Shown here in pieces: positions 43,363 to 53,264 of a stretch of DNA of 64,000 nt. Each line of letters starts with the position of its first letter. Within the stretch, counting starts at the first letter, position 1. The stretch covers positions 32,340-96,339 of the forward strand of contig CALUZR010000005.1 of NCBI GenBank assembly GCA_944325335.1. Direction: 5' to 3'. The translations under genes were made by a program, and so were the position numbers. The notes beneath the pieces are model-generated. The model did no database searches. It worked only from the letters and a program-made list of their open reading frames with translations, and had not been told where the DNA came from. The stretch is from an uncultured Parabacteroides sp. (lineage in GTDB: Bacteria > Bacteroidota > Bacteroidia > Bacteroidales > Tannerellaceae).

Positions 43363-43896
43363 ATGAAACAGAAAATACTGATACAGCGATACGCATCGCC
43401 CTGTGGCGGATTGTGGCTCGGTTCGCTGGGCGACCAGCTTTGCCTTTGCAACTGGACGAACGAAAAACATCCAGGTCGCGTAGACAAGCGGTTACAAACC
43501 TTACTGAAAGCGGAATACGAAGAGGCTCCTTCTGATGTCACGCAAGAGGCCATCCGCCAATTGGACGAATATTTCCGGCGCGAACGGACCTCCTTTACGA
43601 TTCCCCTACTCTTTGTCGGTACCGATTTCCAGCAAGCCGTCTGGCACGAACTTCTCCAAATCCCTTACGGACAGACCCTCTCCTACGGCGCAATGGCCAA
43701 GCGACTGGGAATACCGAAAGCGGTGCGGGCGGTGGCGAATGCGAACGGGGCAAATGCCATTTCTATCTTCGCGCCTTGCCATCGGGTCGTCGGGAGCGAC
43801 GGTTCGCTGACCGGTTTCGGCGGTGGCATCGAGGCGAAACGCTTCCTTTTGGCGTTGGAACAGGATAAACTTGGATGTCTCTGTCGCTTGCGCTGA
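43363..43896 (+). CDS. ogt: Methylated-DNA--protein-cysteine methyltransferase
   Basis: 177 residues. The active-site motif PCHRV is at residues 138-142 with C139 as the acceptor that takes the methyl group from O6-methylguanine, and the recognition helix is MAKRLGIPKAVRAVANANGANAI. The start at 43363 is used because the family begins about ten residues before SPCGGLW; an ATG at 43330 that overlaps the MFS stop would add 11 residues. The last codons are followed 10 bases later by a 42-bp dyad array. Confidence 0.92.
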   Translation: MKQKILIQRYASPCGGLWLGSLGDQLCLCNWTNEKHPGRVDKRLQTLLKAEYEEAPSDVTQEAIRQLDEYFRRERTSFTIPLLFVGTDFQQAVWHELLQIPYGQTLSYGAMAKRLGIPKAVRAVANANGANAISIFAPCHRVVGSDGSLTGFGGGIEAKRFLLALEQDKLGCLCRLR

Positions 43897-43905
43897 ATTC
43901 ATTAC

Positions 43906-44166
43906 CTTCCAAAACGTTGGAAATGCCATTGCGTCCACGCAAAAGGCTTCCAATCGCGTTGAAAATGGAATTGTGTACACACAATGGGCTTCCAATCACG
44001 TTGGAAATGAAATTGTGTACACACAATGGGCTTCCAATCACGTTGGAAATGGAATTGTGTCCACGCAATGGGCTTCCAATCACGTTGGAAATGGAATTGT
44101 GTCCACGCAATGGGCTTCCAATCGCGTTGGAAATGGAATTTGGTCGACCCGCGACCATTTCCAACG
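43906..44166. repeat. 42-bp phased dyad array after the MGMT gene
   Basis: Units begin (CTTCC) at 43906, 43947, 43989, 44031, 44073 and 44115, spaced 41, 42, 42, 42 and 42 bp. Each unit is made of two 21-bp halves with dyads: TTCCAA-tcacg-TTGGAA and ATTGTGT-cc-ACgCAAT. The array fills the 304-base gap 43897-44200 between convergent stops. Translations across it are repetitive and not real genes. Confidence 0.88.
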
Positions 44167-44200
44167 TTTTTCAAACACTGATGTTCCTAAGCAATACGGA

Positions 44201-45268
44201 TCAGAAATGCGTGAAGATGCCTTTTTCGGTGATATAGGCCGTGACGAGCGATGCCGGAGTGACGTCGAACGCGGGATTGTACACCTTCACCCCCTCCGGC
44301 GCCATGCGGTGGGCGTAATGCAAGTCGGTCACTTCGAATGCCGGGCGCTGCTCGATGATGATATCCTTTCCGGTGGGCGTGTGGGCATCGAAAGTGCTCG
44401 ACGGACCCAAGACGTAGAACGAGACGTGGTAATAATGGGCCAATATCGCCAATCCGCACGTGCCGATCTTGTTCGCGACATCGCCATTAGCCGCTACCCG
44501 ATCGCACCCGACCATCACCATGTCTATCAGACCTTGGCCCATGAGCGAAGCCGCCATATTATCGCACACCAACGTAGTATCGATCCCAAACTTCATCAAC
44601 TCGTAGGCCGTAAGCCGTGCGCCTTGAAGCAAAGGGCGCGTTTCATCGGCATAGACCTTCGGAGCCAATCCCAATTCCTGTGCCCGATAAATGGGAGAAA
44701 GCGCCGTCCCGTAGCGGGAAACCGCCAGATGCCCAGCATTGCAATGCGTCAAGATACGGCTTCCTTTCGAGATAAGCGACACGCCATGTTCTCCGATTTG
44801 CCGGCACATGGTAATATCTTCATTTTTAATCCGAATAGCTTCTTCACGCAAAACATCTTTCAGGCGAATGAAATCTTCCGGCTTTACTTCCGCTAAACCA
44901 GAAAGGGAATGGTGGAAAACCGAAGTCATGCGCTCTATGGCCCAAGCGAGATTAACCGCCGTAGGACGGCTGGCCCGAATCCGATTGGCAATCCCTTGGA
45001 AATGCTTCTCCAACACTTCAGGCGAAGTGATAGAAGCCGACGTACGGGCAAAGCAGACATAAACACCGAATGCAGCCGCCACGCCAATGGCCGGTGCCCC
45101 ACGCAAACGGAGTTTCTGAATTGCCTCAATTAAATCCGCTTCCTTATCTATTGTCAAATAGACCTCTTTGGCTGGTAATTGAGTCTGGTCGAGGATCGTG
45201 ATTGAATCCTCGTGTTCATTCAAAACCACGGCATCGGGCAGGACAAATCTCTTTTCTTCCATCTGCAT
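44201..45268 (-). CDS. mtnA: Methylthioribose-1-phosphate isomerase
   Basis: 355 residues from the start at 45268, which overlaps the DUF3109 stop (TAATG); the longer frame is discarded. The protein matches the MtnA/eIF2B-alpha family: RGAPAIGVAAAFGV near the N-terminus, THCNAGHLA with the catalytic cysteine, and GCDRVAANGDVANKIGT with the catalytic aspartate. It isomerises methylthioribose 1-phosphate to methylthioribulose 1-phosphate in methionine salvage. No other salvage genes are seen, so a different aldose phosphate substrate is possible. Confidence 0.9.
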   Translation of the reverse strand: MQMEEKRFVLPDAVVLNEHEDSITILDQTQLPAKEVYLTIDKEADLIEAIQKLRLRGAPAIGVAAAFGVYVCFARTSASITSPEVLEKHFQGIANRIRASRPTAVNLAWAIERMTSVFHHSLSGLAEVKPEDFIRLKDVLREEAIRIKNEDITMCRQIGEHGVSLISKGSRILTHCNAGHLAVSRYGTALSPIYRAQELGLAPKVYADETRPLLQGARLTAYELMKFGIDTTLVCDNMAASLMGQGLIDMVMVGCDRVAANGDVANKIGTCGLAILAHYYHVSFYVLGPSSTFDAHTPTGKDIIIEQRPAFEVTDLHYAHRMAPEGVKVYNPAFDVTPASLVTAYITEKGIFTHF

Positions 45269-45870
45269 TAATATCTTTTTTCTTCTTCTCCCAAATACTC
45301 TTTTTGCCACTCCTCGGCGCAATCGCATAGCATCTGATACCACTCAGCTCCAAACTTCCGAATCAAAGGCTCTTTCAGGAACTTATAAACCGGTACATTT
45401 CCCTTTCTTCCCAAGATAACCGCCGCCTTGCACACATCCCAGCGATGATAATTGACCGCTGTATATAGCCCATAATTTCCAATCCGAATCGGATAGAGAT
45501 GGCACGAAACCGGTTTATAGAAATCACATTTCCCCTCGCGGTAAGCCTTCTCGATGGCACAATAACAACATCCTTTTTCATCATAGCAAGTGAATACGCA
45601 ATCCTTGTTGTTTACGATTGAAGTGACCAAATCCCCATCCTTATCCGTATACACCACGCCTTGCTTCTCGATAATCGCCTTAGCCTCCGGAGAAAGTTCG
45701 TCCCACACCACCGGCAAGACCTTCTCCAATTCCTTCACCTCGCTTTCCTCTACCGGAGCACCTGCATCGCCTTCAATACAACATTCACCTTTGCAAGCCT
45801 CCAAATTGCATAGGAACTTTTCGGTGATAATATCTGAAGACACCACGATGTCCTCTATTTGAATCATCAT
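45268..45870 (-). CDS. DUF3109 family Cys-rich protein
   Basis: A 200-residue cytoplasmic protein. The cysteine pattern (CNLEACKGECC at 21-31, CVFTCYDEKGCCYC near 90-103, and CDFYKPVSCHLYPIR) fits DUF3109/YkgJ-like proteins that hold a zinc or iron-sulfur centre. Function unknown. It is the first gene of a pair with mtnA (stop and start overlap by 1 base). Confidence 0.82.
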   Translation of the reverse strand: MMIQIEDIVVSSDIITEKFLCNLEACKGECCIEGDAGAPVEESEVKELEKVLPVVWDELSPEAKAIIEKQGVVYTDKDGDLVTSIVNNKDCVFTCYDEKGCCYCAIEKAYREGKCDFYKPVSCHLYPIRIGNYGLYTAVNYHRWDVCKAAVILGRKGNVPVYKFLKEPLIRKFGAEWYQMLCDCAEEWQKEYLGEEEKRY

Positions 45871-45890
45871 ACGCTTTAAATGAAAATAAA

Positions 45891-45962
45891 TAAGGCACGG
45901 ATTACGCGGATTTCACGGAGATTCCTTTTTCCTTCCGTGTAATCCGTGCAATCCGTGCCTAA
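45891..45962. repeat. Imperfect palindrome after gpmI
   Basis: The arms, starting TAAGGCACGGATT (45891) and ending AATCCGTGCCTAA (45962), pair almost throughout and are made of the repeated word CACGGATT. Same family as 4212-4285. It lies downstream of the gpmI stop (45978, minus strand). Confidence 0.75.
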
Positions 45963-45977
45963 ATTATAAAGGAATAT

Positions 45978-47492
45978 TTACTTAATCAAATCTTTGCCGG
46001 TCATATCCGCCGGTTGCGCCATTCCCATAATATGCAGGATAGACGGAGCGACATCGGCCAATACACCATTTTCCACCTTGGCATCCTTATTTTCCGTTAC
46101 ATATACGAAAGGAACCGGATTGAGGGAGTGAGCCGTGTTAGGCGTGCCATCTTCATTCAATGCGTGGTCAGCATTTCCGTGGTCGGCAATGATAATCACT
46201 TCATAATCGTTTGCCTTAGCCGCTTCAACGGTATCACGCACACAATTGTCGATAGCTACTACTGCTTTCTCGATGGCTTCATATATACCTGTATGGCCTA
46301 CCATATCTCCATTGGCATAATTTACTACAATGAAATCATACTTCTGGGTGTTGATAGCCTCTACCAATTTATCCTTTACCTCATACGCGCTCATCTCCGG
46401 CTTCAAATCGTAAGTAGCTACTTTCGGAGAAGGAACCAGGATGCGATCTTCGCCTTCATACGGAGCTTCACGTCCGCCATTGAAGAAGAAGGTCACGTGC
46501 GCATATTTCTCGGTCTCGGCGATATGCAATTGCGTCTTGCCGTTCTTTGAGAGGTATTCGCCCAACGTATCGGCCACATTCTCTTTCGGAAAGAGGATAT
46601 GCACACCCTTAAACGAGGCGTCGTACGGCGTCATGCAGTAGTATTGCAATCCCGGAATCGTATGCATACCCTGCTCCGGCATATCTTGCTGGGTTAATAC
46701 GATGGTCAACTCCTTCGCACGGTCGTTGCGGTAATTGAAGAAGATAATCGCATCGCCTTCTTTGATGGTACCATCGAAGTTCGCATTATTAATCGGTTTG
46801 ATAAACTCATCCGTTACCCCTTCGTCATACGATTCTTGCATGGCCTGTACCATATCCGTAGCCTGCTTTCCTTTACCTTCAATCAGCAAATCGTAAGCCT
46901 CTTTCACACGTTCCCAACGCTTGTCGCGGTCCATCGCATAGAAACGACCTACGATAGAAGCGATCTTCCCAGCCGATTTCGCGCAGTGTGCTTCCAATTC
47001 CTCGATAAAGCCCTTGCCGCTCTTCGGGTCGGTGTCACGTCCATCCATAAAGCAATGGATAAAGGTGTTTTCAATACCATATTCTTTAGCGATATCGCAG
47101 AGCTTGAAGAGATGTTCCAACGAAGAGTGAACACCGCCATTCGAAGTCAAGCCCATGAAGTGGATATTCTTGCCATTTTCCTTTGCATACGAGAAAGCCG
47201 AAACGATTTCCGGGTTCTTCAGGATGCTATTGTCTGCACAAGCGCGGTTAATCTTCACCAAATCCTGGTAAACGATGCGGCCCGCCCCGATATTCAGGTG
47301 TCCTACTTCCGAATTACCCATCTGCCCGTCCGGAAGACCTACGTTTTCGCCCGAAGCCTGCAACTGCGAATGCGGATAGGTTGCCAACAAAGAGTCCCAA
47401 TACGGAGTCGGCGTGTTGAAGATTACATCATCTTTCTTATGGTCGCCTATTCCCCAACCATCCAAAATCATTAAAAGCGCTTTCTTAGCCAT
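45978..47492 (-). CDS. gpmI: 2,3-bisphosphoglycerate-independent phosphoglycerate mutase
   Basis: 504 residues from the start at 47492; the longer frame is rejected because LLMILDGWG is the usual N-terminus. The manganese-binding aspartate D11 (ILDGWG) and the phosphoserine S61 ([13 protein letters not shown]) are present, with the later ADHGNAD metal motif. It converts 3- to 2-phosphoglycerate in glycolysis. A minus-strand TAATTTTG -7 box lies at 47534-47541. Confidence 0.95.
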   Translation of the reverse strand: MAKKALLMILDGWGIGDHKKDDVIFNTPTPYWDSLLATYPHSQLQASGENVGLPDGQMGNSEVGHLNIGAGRIVYQDLVKINRACADNSILKNPEIVSAFSYAKENGKNIHFMGLTSNGGVHSSLEHLFKLCDIAKEYGIENTFIHCFMDGRDTDPKSGKGFIEELEAHCAKSAGKIASIVGRFYAMDRDKRWERVKEAYDLLIEGKGKQATDMVQAMQESYDEGVTDEFIKPINNANFDGTIKEGDAIIFFNYRNDRAKELTIVLTQQDMPEQGMHTIPGLQYYCMTPYDASFKGVHILFPKENVADTLGEYLSKNGKTQLHIAETEKYAHVTFFFNGGREAPYEGEDRILVPSPKVATYDLKPEMSAYEVKDKLVEAINTQKYDFIVVNYANGDMVGHTGIYEAIEKAVVAIDNCVRDTVEAAKANDYEVIIIADHGNADHALNEDGTPNTAHSLNPVPFVYVTENKDAKVENGVLADVAPSILHIMGMAQPADMTGKDLIK

Positions 47493-47585
47493 AATTCTAA
47501 AATTTATCTTGTTATTGAATCTTTTTCCGCCCGCAAAATTACACAAAAACCGCCAATGTTGCGTGCTTTTACCATTATTTCACGG

Positions 47586-48005
47586 CTATTTTGAAACAGG
47601 TTGGTACATCATACAATTTTCAAGCAGACGAGCCATTTCCTCTGGTGGTACTTTTTCTACCAGACGTAAGTCTTTTCCCATTTCGCCGGGTGTCCAACTA
47701 TTTTCTCCTTTGTCGTTCAATATGCGGAAAGTTCCTCTTTCCACTTCATAATAGGGCGCATACCCTTTGATAGCCACCCATACGGCCGTCAAATCCCAAC
47801 TCATTCTCCCATTCGGATCGCCCTCCGCCAGGCAAAGGGCGTAGGCATCTTTCACAGGGCTTCCTTCGATAGGTTGTTCCACCAATCGTTTTCCCGTAAA
47901 TATTTTATTCCCGATTTCGAATCCGCTGAATAGGATTTCCGTCGGCCAACTTTCAGCTACCACGCGTGAAGAAATTATATCACTATATACATTAAATTCT
48001 GTTTC
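47586..48005 (-). pseudogene. Remnant of inosine-uridine nucleoside hydrolase (C-terminal part)
   Basis: The frame reads GETEFNVYSDI, then V-x-E-SWPTEILFSGFEIG, DLTAVWVAIKG and GENSWTPGEMG, the C-terminal third of IU-nucleoside hydrolases, about 140 of some 340 residues. Without the N-terminal DxDxxxDD calcium site it cannot be active. Homology fades at about 48005, exactly where a palindrome (48007-48072) starts, so the deletion or rearrangement seems to have its end at this repeat. The reading frame itself is intact. Confidence 0.75.
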
Positions 48006-48006
48006 C

Positions 48007-48072
48007 CCGGAAAAACATAGTTATAATCGCCGCCGATTATAACTATAATCTCCGGAATTCACGCCGTGAATT
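48007..48072. repeat. Double palindrome at the nucleoside hydrolase break
   Basis: A perfect 12-bp inverted repeat ATAGTTATAATC (48017-48028) / GATTATAACTAT (48035-48046) is framed by CCGGA (48007) and TCCGG (48051). Next to it AATTCACG-C-CGTGAATT (48056-48072) forms a second dyad. The word GATTATAACTATGTTT is shared with 30379 and 20681. Confidence 0.8.
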
Positions 48073-48164
48073 TTTGGGTTCATGCCTATAAAAATAAGGC
48101 ATAATAAGCTACTAAAAGTAAGACAATGATAGCGGAATGATAACACTCAATTCATTCATTACAA

Positions 48165-50496
48165 TTAATAGTTTTGTATGCTAATTGTTCTACTATCATT
48201 ATATTGTTTAGCAGATTTTTGAGGACGATTCTTGGATTTGCCCTTTTGAAGTGAAATATTTACTCCTACCATAAAACGCCATGAACGATCCGTCATCTTA
48301 TCAACCGTAACATCTGTATAATCATCCGTATAAGTTTCTGATTTATATTTTAAAGGAATCAAGTAACGGAAACCAGCCGTAAAGCTGATAGTCTGATTGA
48401 GCATGTAAGAGGCTCGTATGGATGACTCCGTACCTACTTTTGTATATCCAGTCAATGTGGGCGTCCGGAAAAATGGGAAACAACTGAAATTAGCAGAGAA
48501 TTTCTTGTAATTAAACATCGTCATTGCCCAAAAAGAAGCACTCCAAAAATTCTTGTTGAATTGTTCTACTTCTTCATCTTCATACATATTATATCGGACT
48601 GATCCATTTGCCATAACTTTCCAGCCCTCTAAAATATTAACCGAGAAATTGAGGTTGAAATAGGCGTTCGAATAACGGCCTGTATTCCCGAATGTAATGT
48701 TGTATACACCTGTATTATCCAAAAACTCATATTGTGTAATATAGTCATTCACATTTTGATAGCCTAATGTCCCCATAATATAAAAACGACTCTTAAATAA
48801 TTGGTAATTCAAGCGCAATGAATTTGTATAATAAGGTGTTAAATAGGGATTTCCATAATAAACTCGCGTTGTATCCGTATAATTACGGTTTGGATTCAAA
48901 TTCGAAAAAGCAGGACTGGTCCTATTTCGAGAAAAATCAATGCTGATATTCTGGGATTGGTTGATTGCATATCCTAATCGCGCATTAGGGGTGAATTCTT
49001 GGTAATCATTCTTTACTATCTTACTGATATCGGTATTTACAAAATCATATCCCACTCCTATCCGATAAGACCATTTGGGATGAAGTTTACCTGACAAACC
49101 GGCATACACATAATTACGAAATTCTTTGTATTGCATTTGATCCGGCATATTATTTACTCGTCCATTAAAATCATCTGATTCCCAATAAAAACGATAACCA
49201 GATTCAAATCGATGATCTCCGAATTTATAACTATAATTCAATTGTCCGTCAACGGCATTCTGACTATTTTTATCCAGTCGATTATTCAGATATCCACTGT
49301 AGCCATTCGTACCGCTTTCTTCATATATATTACTCAATCTTTTTCTACTACCTGCATATTTAGCTTCCAAATTAAGCATATTCTTCTCATTGAATTGTGT
49401 TTGCCAATAATAAGATACGCCATAACGATGTGATTTCGTATTGGAATATTCTGAAGCATTTAAATCATATAAATGCACATCATTCTCTTTTACATATCCC
49501 GTATACGGCCTATCTATTCTTTCTGGAATTCCTGTGTACTGCAAATCCAACGTCATAAATGTTTTTAGGAGACACCACATAATCCATCGAAGTCATCAGA
49601 TAGAGATTATTCATTTTATATTGAGACTCATCTACATGCTTATGGGTTTGTGTTGTCTTTCCTTCATATCTGGATTCACGAAAAAGCGTGATGTCACGTT
49701 TGTCTTCATTAAAAAAGAAATCATTCCCATAAAATGAGATATTGAATTTATCAGATGCATACAAATAAGAGGCGTCCATGTACCCATATTCCATTTCCGG
49801 ATTCAACTCAAGTCCTACGTCGCCTCGTTGCATGTTTGTTATCTTCTTTGTAACAATATTTATAATTCCATCTATATTCTTTGATGCAAATCGAATAGAT
49901 GGATTTCTTATCACCTCCACTTTTTCTATATCTTCAGGCCGAAGCATAGAAACATATCGTGAATCTCGTTGTATGTTATTGACCATAATAATAGAATAAG
50001 AAGAACCTATGACGCTTAAAGATCTTTCATCTAAATTGACCAACAAAGAAGGGACATGTGTCAAGACTTGATAGGCGTTTGCTGAAGTCTTTTTAATCCG
50101 AGAGGGAACATTATAAACCAATTGGTCACCTAATACTTCATATTGCATTTTATCTGCAGAAACGACCGTTTCATCCAGCTCGTATGCTTTCGTGTTCAAT
50201 ATGATAGGTTCCAAATTTTGCTTGTCGGCCAATAAACGTACCGGTTTTTCGTAGGTATTAAATCCTAAAAAAGAAACTTGCATCAAATAAGTACCCGTAT
50301 CGATTTGAAGAGAAAAGCGTCCTTTTTTATCGGCCATTAATCCAGCTACGAGCGAATCTTGTTGCAGAAAAACGACGGCAGCTCCTGGCAACGCTTCATT
50401 CTGCTCCGTTAATACGGTACCTTTAACGGTTGTTTGTTGCGCATAAATCTTTCCAAATGAAAATAAGCAAATTAATATCACGATGATCTTATTCAT
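48165..50496 (-). pseudogene. Outer membrane beta-barrel receptor split by a frameshift
   Basis: Two frames make one protein of about 775 residues: the N-terminal part (50496 to 49510; signal peptide, CarboxypepD-like domain TTVKGTVLTEQNEALPGAAV, plug with VEVIRNPSIRFASKNIDGIINIV) and the barrel (49580 to 48165). They join at a run of five T (49562-49566, A5 on the coding strand): with four A the reading continues SPKTFMTLDLQYTGIPERIDRPYTGY. It is a paralog of the two intact receptors at 50791 and 53380. Slippage in the run, phase variation or a sequencing error are all possible. Confidence 0.82.
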
Positions 50497-50527
50497 GGTT
50501 CACTCTTTTTTAAATATGAATATTCTT

Positions 50528-50677
50528 TTATTTCGTCATTTGATTAGAAATAAGCATATTATTACAAATATATTCGATGTAATCATTCATCTGCATTTCT
50601 AATACATTTGCATTCCCCAGAATCAAATCCTCCAATGGAAGATGTAATTCACTAAGTTGAAATACTTTTGCCTTCAT
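50528..50677 (-). CDS. Small ORF, 49 residues, upstream of the split receptor
   Basis: The frame ATG (50677) to TAA (50528) encodes a 49-residue peptide beginning MKAKVFQLSELHLPLEDLIL and containing MQMNDYIEYICNNMLI; no signal peptide. It lies 31 bases before the receptor start in the same direction. I do not recognise a family. A -7-like box (TTACTTTG on the minus strand, 50738-50745) and a GCAAGCT/AGCTTGC hairpin (50711-50731) precede it. It may be a real small protein, or chance. Confidence 0.4.
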   Translation of the reverse strand: MKAKVFQLSELHLPLEDLILGNANVLEMQMNDYIEYICNNMLISNQMTK

Positions 50678-50790
50678 GCGTATTCTACATTTTTAAATTT
50701 AACAATAAATGCAAGCTCTCGTTAAGCTTGCCACTTGCAAAGTAAACATATCTTATTTATATTAGCAAATTTTCTCTATGTTTTTTACGT

Positions 50791-53100
50791 TTAAAACCTC
50801 CTTCGTTGTTCGCTTCCAGCCCCGGTTCCTTTATATTTGCGCTGAGTCGCATTGAACTTGTAGCGAAGGGTGAGGCCGAACTCGCGGGTATCAAATTCGT
50901 CGACTTGGGTGCCGGTCAGGCGTTCGTAATAGATGCGTTGCTTTTGGGTGAATTGGTGGAAGAGGTCATTGCCGCGTAGCTCGACAGTCAGGGCGTCGTC
51001 GAAGAAGGATTTGCGGAGCGAGATGTTCAGCATGGACCAACCTTTCCAATAGGCGTTTTGCTGGTCGCCGCCTGTCTGGTAGCTGAAGTCGGCGCCGAGG
51101 CTGAAGCCTTTGGGCAGGGTGACGAGGTTGTTGAATGTGAGCGTCATCATCGGGTGGTTCATTTCGTAAATCTGTTGGTTGCTCTCTACCTTCATCCATT
51201 GCTTCGAGACACCGAGATTAAGCATCGGAGACCAGCACCCAATCGTAGGCGAAGCGGATACAGAAGCTGTCAAGACAGGAAGATGATCAAAGTTAATAGG
51301 CAGAAGCACGGAAATTTCCGGCTCGTCCGCCTTGGGTTTGCCCCAAAGGATCAGCGCGTCGTTCGTCTGTTGGAAACTGACGGAGGCTTGCAGGAATTTC
51401 CACGTCCCGGAGAGCGTCACGTCGTGCTTCAAGGAAGGCAGCAGCGACGGGTCGCCCGTCTGGAGCGTGAAGCGGTTGTAATAGCTCACGTTGTTGCGCA
51501 GCATCCAATAAGAGGGACGCTCGGTCTTGGCGGCGTAACTGGCTTGGAGTTGCACGTGGCCCAGGGTCGTATTGTAGGAAACGGTCGGATAGACGTTGTC
51601 GAACGTCCGGCTCTGCGCGTCGCTGTGTTGGTGGTTCTCGTAGTAATCGAATGCATCGTGTTCGTAGCGGGCACCCACGGCGATGTCTCCAAACGGGAAA
51701 CTATGTGCGTATTCCACGAAGGCGGCCACGTTGTGTTCGCGTATCCGGCTATATACCGTCGGCACGTATTCGGGCGATTGACTCAGGTAGTCGTCCGTCC
51801 GCGTCGTATAGGTGTATTCGCTTCCGAACGAGACCTCGCCGCCCCAGAGCGGATGTGAAAAGACGAGCTTCGCTGCTGCCAACTGGTTTTCTACCGGGTT
51901 GGTCGCCTGCACGAGGCGGTTCTCCTCTTCTTGGCTCTCTTCCGTCGTCGAGGTGAGGACGTCTTGCTTCATGCGGTAATAATCGGCGTTGAAATCGATG
52001 CCCCATTCACCCGCTTTTCCGTTGTAGTAGGCATTCAGCGTATGTTCCGGATTGTAATTCGCGTCTTCCAATCCGTCGGAATGGATACGGTCGTAGAATG
52101 CGCCGTTCCGCTGGACTTCATTTTCCCAAATCGTCCTTTTGGTATAGCGCGGCCGTCCCAACAGGTCGTAACGCATCCCGAACGAATGGTTTTCATGTAA
52201 AAGATAATTAAAACCGAAAGTACCCTGGATACTCTCCCACTCGTTGTCCCACGTCGCCTGGTTGCGTTGTTCCCAGAGCTCGCCGACGGAATTCTGTTGC
52301 GTCATGTCGGAAGTCGCATAGATATGGTAGAGCGAGTAATTCATTGTCGCAAAGAGATCCAGGTCGTTGTGCCGGTAGTTCAGGTCCAACTGGTCCAGCC
52401 AGTCGGCGTTCTCGCTGGATTGATAATAGGAAGAACGGAGATCGACGCCAAACCCGTCGCCTTGCCGCCGCACGGTACGAATGCGGATGACGGCGTTCAC
52501 CGTCGCATCGTAGCGGGCACCCGGGTTGCGAATCACCTCCACGCTCCGGATTTCGTCGGAATCCAACTGCTCCAATTCCTGGGGGTTGCGCACTTCCCGC
52601 CCGTTAATATAGATAAGCGGCGCGCCTTTCCCGAAGACCTCGAAGTCCTTCCCCTTCTTCAGCACGCCGGGCACTTTTGCCAGCACGTCGTTGGCCGACC
52701 CTACTTTCGCCAATACGCTGTTTTCTACCGAAGTGACCAGCGCGTCGCCTTTCAGCCGCGTGACGGGTATCGTCCCGCGCACCACCACTTCGCCCAGCGC
52801 TGTCGCCGCTTCCCGCAACTGCACCGTGCCCAAATCGGTTTTGCCCGTAAGCGAAACAAACGCATCCTGATACCCGATATACGAAACCTTTAACAGAGCG
52901 GGATTCCCGGCTAAGTCGAGTGAAAAGTTCCCCGCTTCGTCGGACACATTGCCGGACACGAACGTCGAATCCGCCCGCAGCAACACCACGTTCGCAAAGG
53001 CAACCGGCTCGCCCTGCGCATCCGCCACGCGCCCTTTGAGCTGCTGGGCATCCACGGAAACGGCCGTCAAGAAGGCGGCTAAAAGTAAAAAATGCTTCAT
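50791..53100 (-). CDS. Outer membrane beta-barrel family protein with CarboxypepD-like domain
   Basis: A 769-residue outer membrane protein: signal peptide (residues 1-18), a CarboxypepD-like domain (about 20-95: LKGRVADAQGEPVAFANVVLL), a plug (KGAPLIYINGREVRNPQELEQLDSDEIRSVEVIRNPGARYDATVNAVI) and a beta-barrel (about 215-769). This group is TonB-receptor-like but without a SusD partner here. The ligand is unknown. The gene is GC-rich compared with the split paralog. Its upstream gap contains two 23-bp dyad arrays. Confidence 0.85.
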   Translation of the reverse strand: MKHFLLLAAFLTAVSVDAQQLKGRVADAQGEPVAFANVVLLRADSTFVSGNVSDEAGNFSLDLAGNPALLKVSYIGYQDAFVSLTGKTDLGTVQLREAATALGEVVVRGTIPVTRLKGDALVTSVENSVLAKVGSANDVLAKVPGVLKKGKDFEVFGKGAPLIYINGREVRNPQELEQLDSDEIRSVEVIRNPGARYDATVNAVIRIRTVRRQGDGFGVDLRSSYYQSSENADWLDQLDLNYRHNDLDLFATMNYSLYHIYATSDMTQQNSVGELWEQRNQATWDNEWESIQGTFGFNYLLHENHSFGMRYDLLGRPRYTKRTIWENEVQRNGAFYDRIHSDGLEDANYNPEHTLNAYYNGKAGEWGIDFNADYYRMKQDVLTSTTEESQEEENRLVQATNPVENQLAAAKLVFSHPLWGGEVSFGSEYTYTTRTDDYLSQSPEYVPTVYSRIREHNVAAFVEYAHSFPFGDIAVGARYEHDAFDYYENHQHSDAQSRTFDNVYPTVSYNTTLGHVQLQASYAAKTERPSYWMLRNNVSYYNRFTLQTGDPSLLPSLKHDVTLSGTWKFLQASVSFQQTNDALILWGKPKADEPEISVLLPINFDHLPVLTASVSASPTIGCWSPMLNLGVSKQWMKVESNQQIYEMNHPMMTLTFNNLVTLPKGFSLGADFSYQTGGDQQNAYWKGWSMLNISLRKSFFDDALTVELRGNDLFHQFTQKQRIYYERLTGTQVDEFDTREFGLTLRYKFNATQRKYKGTGAGSEQRRRF

Positions 53101-53151
53101 ATCTATCTTCCTTTTTATTTTATATTTAATCTTTCTCTTCTAACGCCTGTC

Positions 53152-53257
53152 GTTATAACTCGGTAACGATACGTGTTACAACGCGGTAATGGATGTCGTT
53201 ATAACTCGGTAACAGCATTCGTTACGCTACGGTAACGACAAATATTACAACTTTTCC
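53152..53257. repeat. 23-bp phased dyad array D1 (GTTATAACTCGGTAAC type)
   Basis: Repeats of GTTAnAACnCGGTAAC start at 53152, 53175, 53198, 53221 and, as a degenerate ATTACAAC, at 53244, exactly 23 bp apart. It lies between the two receptor genes, upstream of the one that starts at 53100. Confidence 0.88.
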
Positions 53258-53264
53258 ATTTCCG

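Noticed and set aside
43763..44174. Minus-strand frames with repeated NVIGSPL or QRDWKPI peptides
   Set aside because: They are translations of the 42-bp dyad array (a multiple of three, hence open) and have no start context or family.
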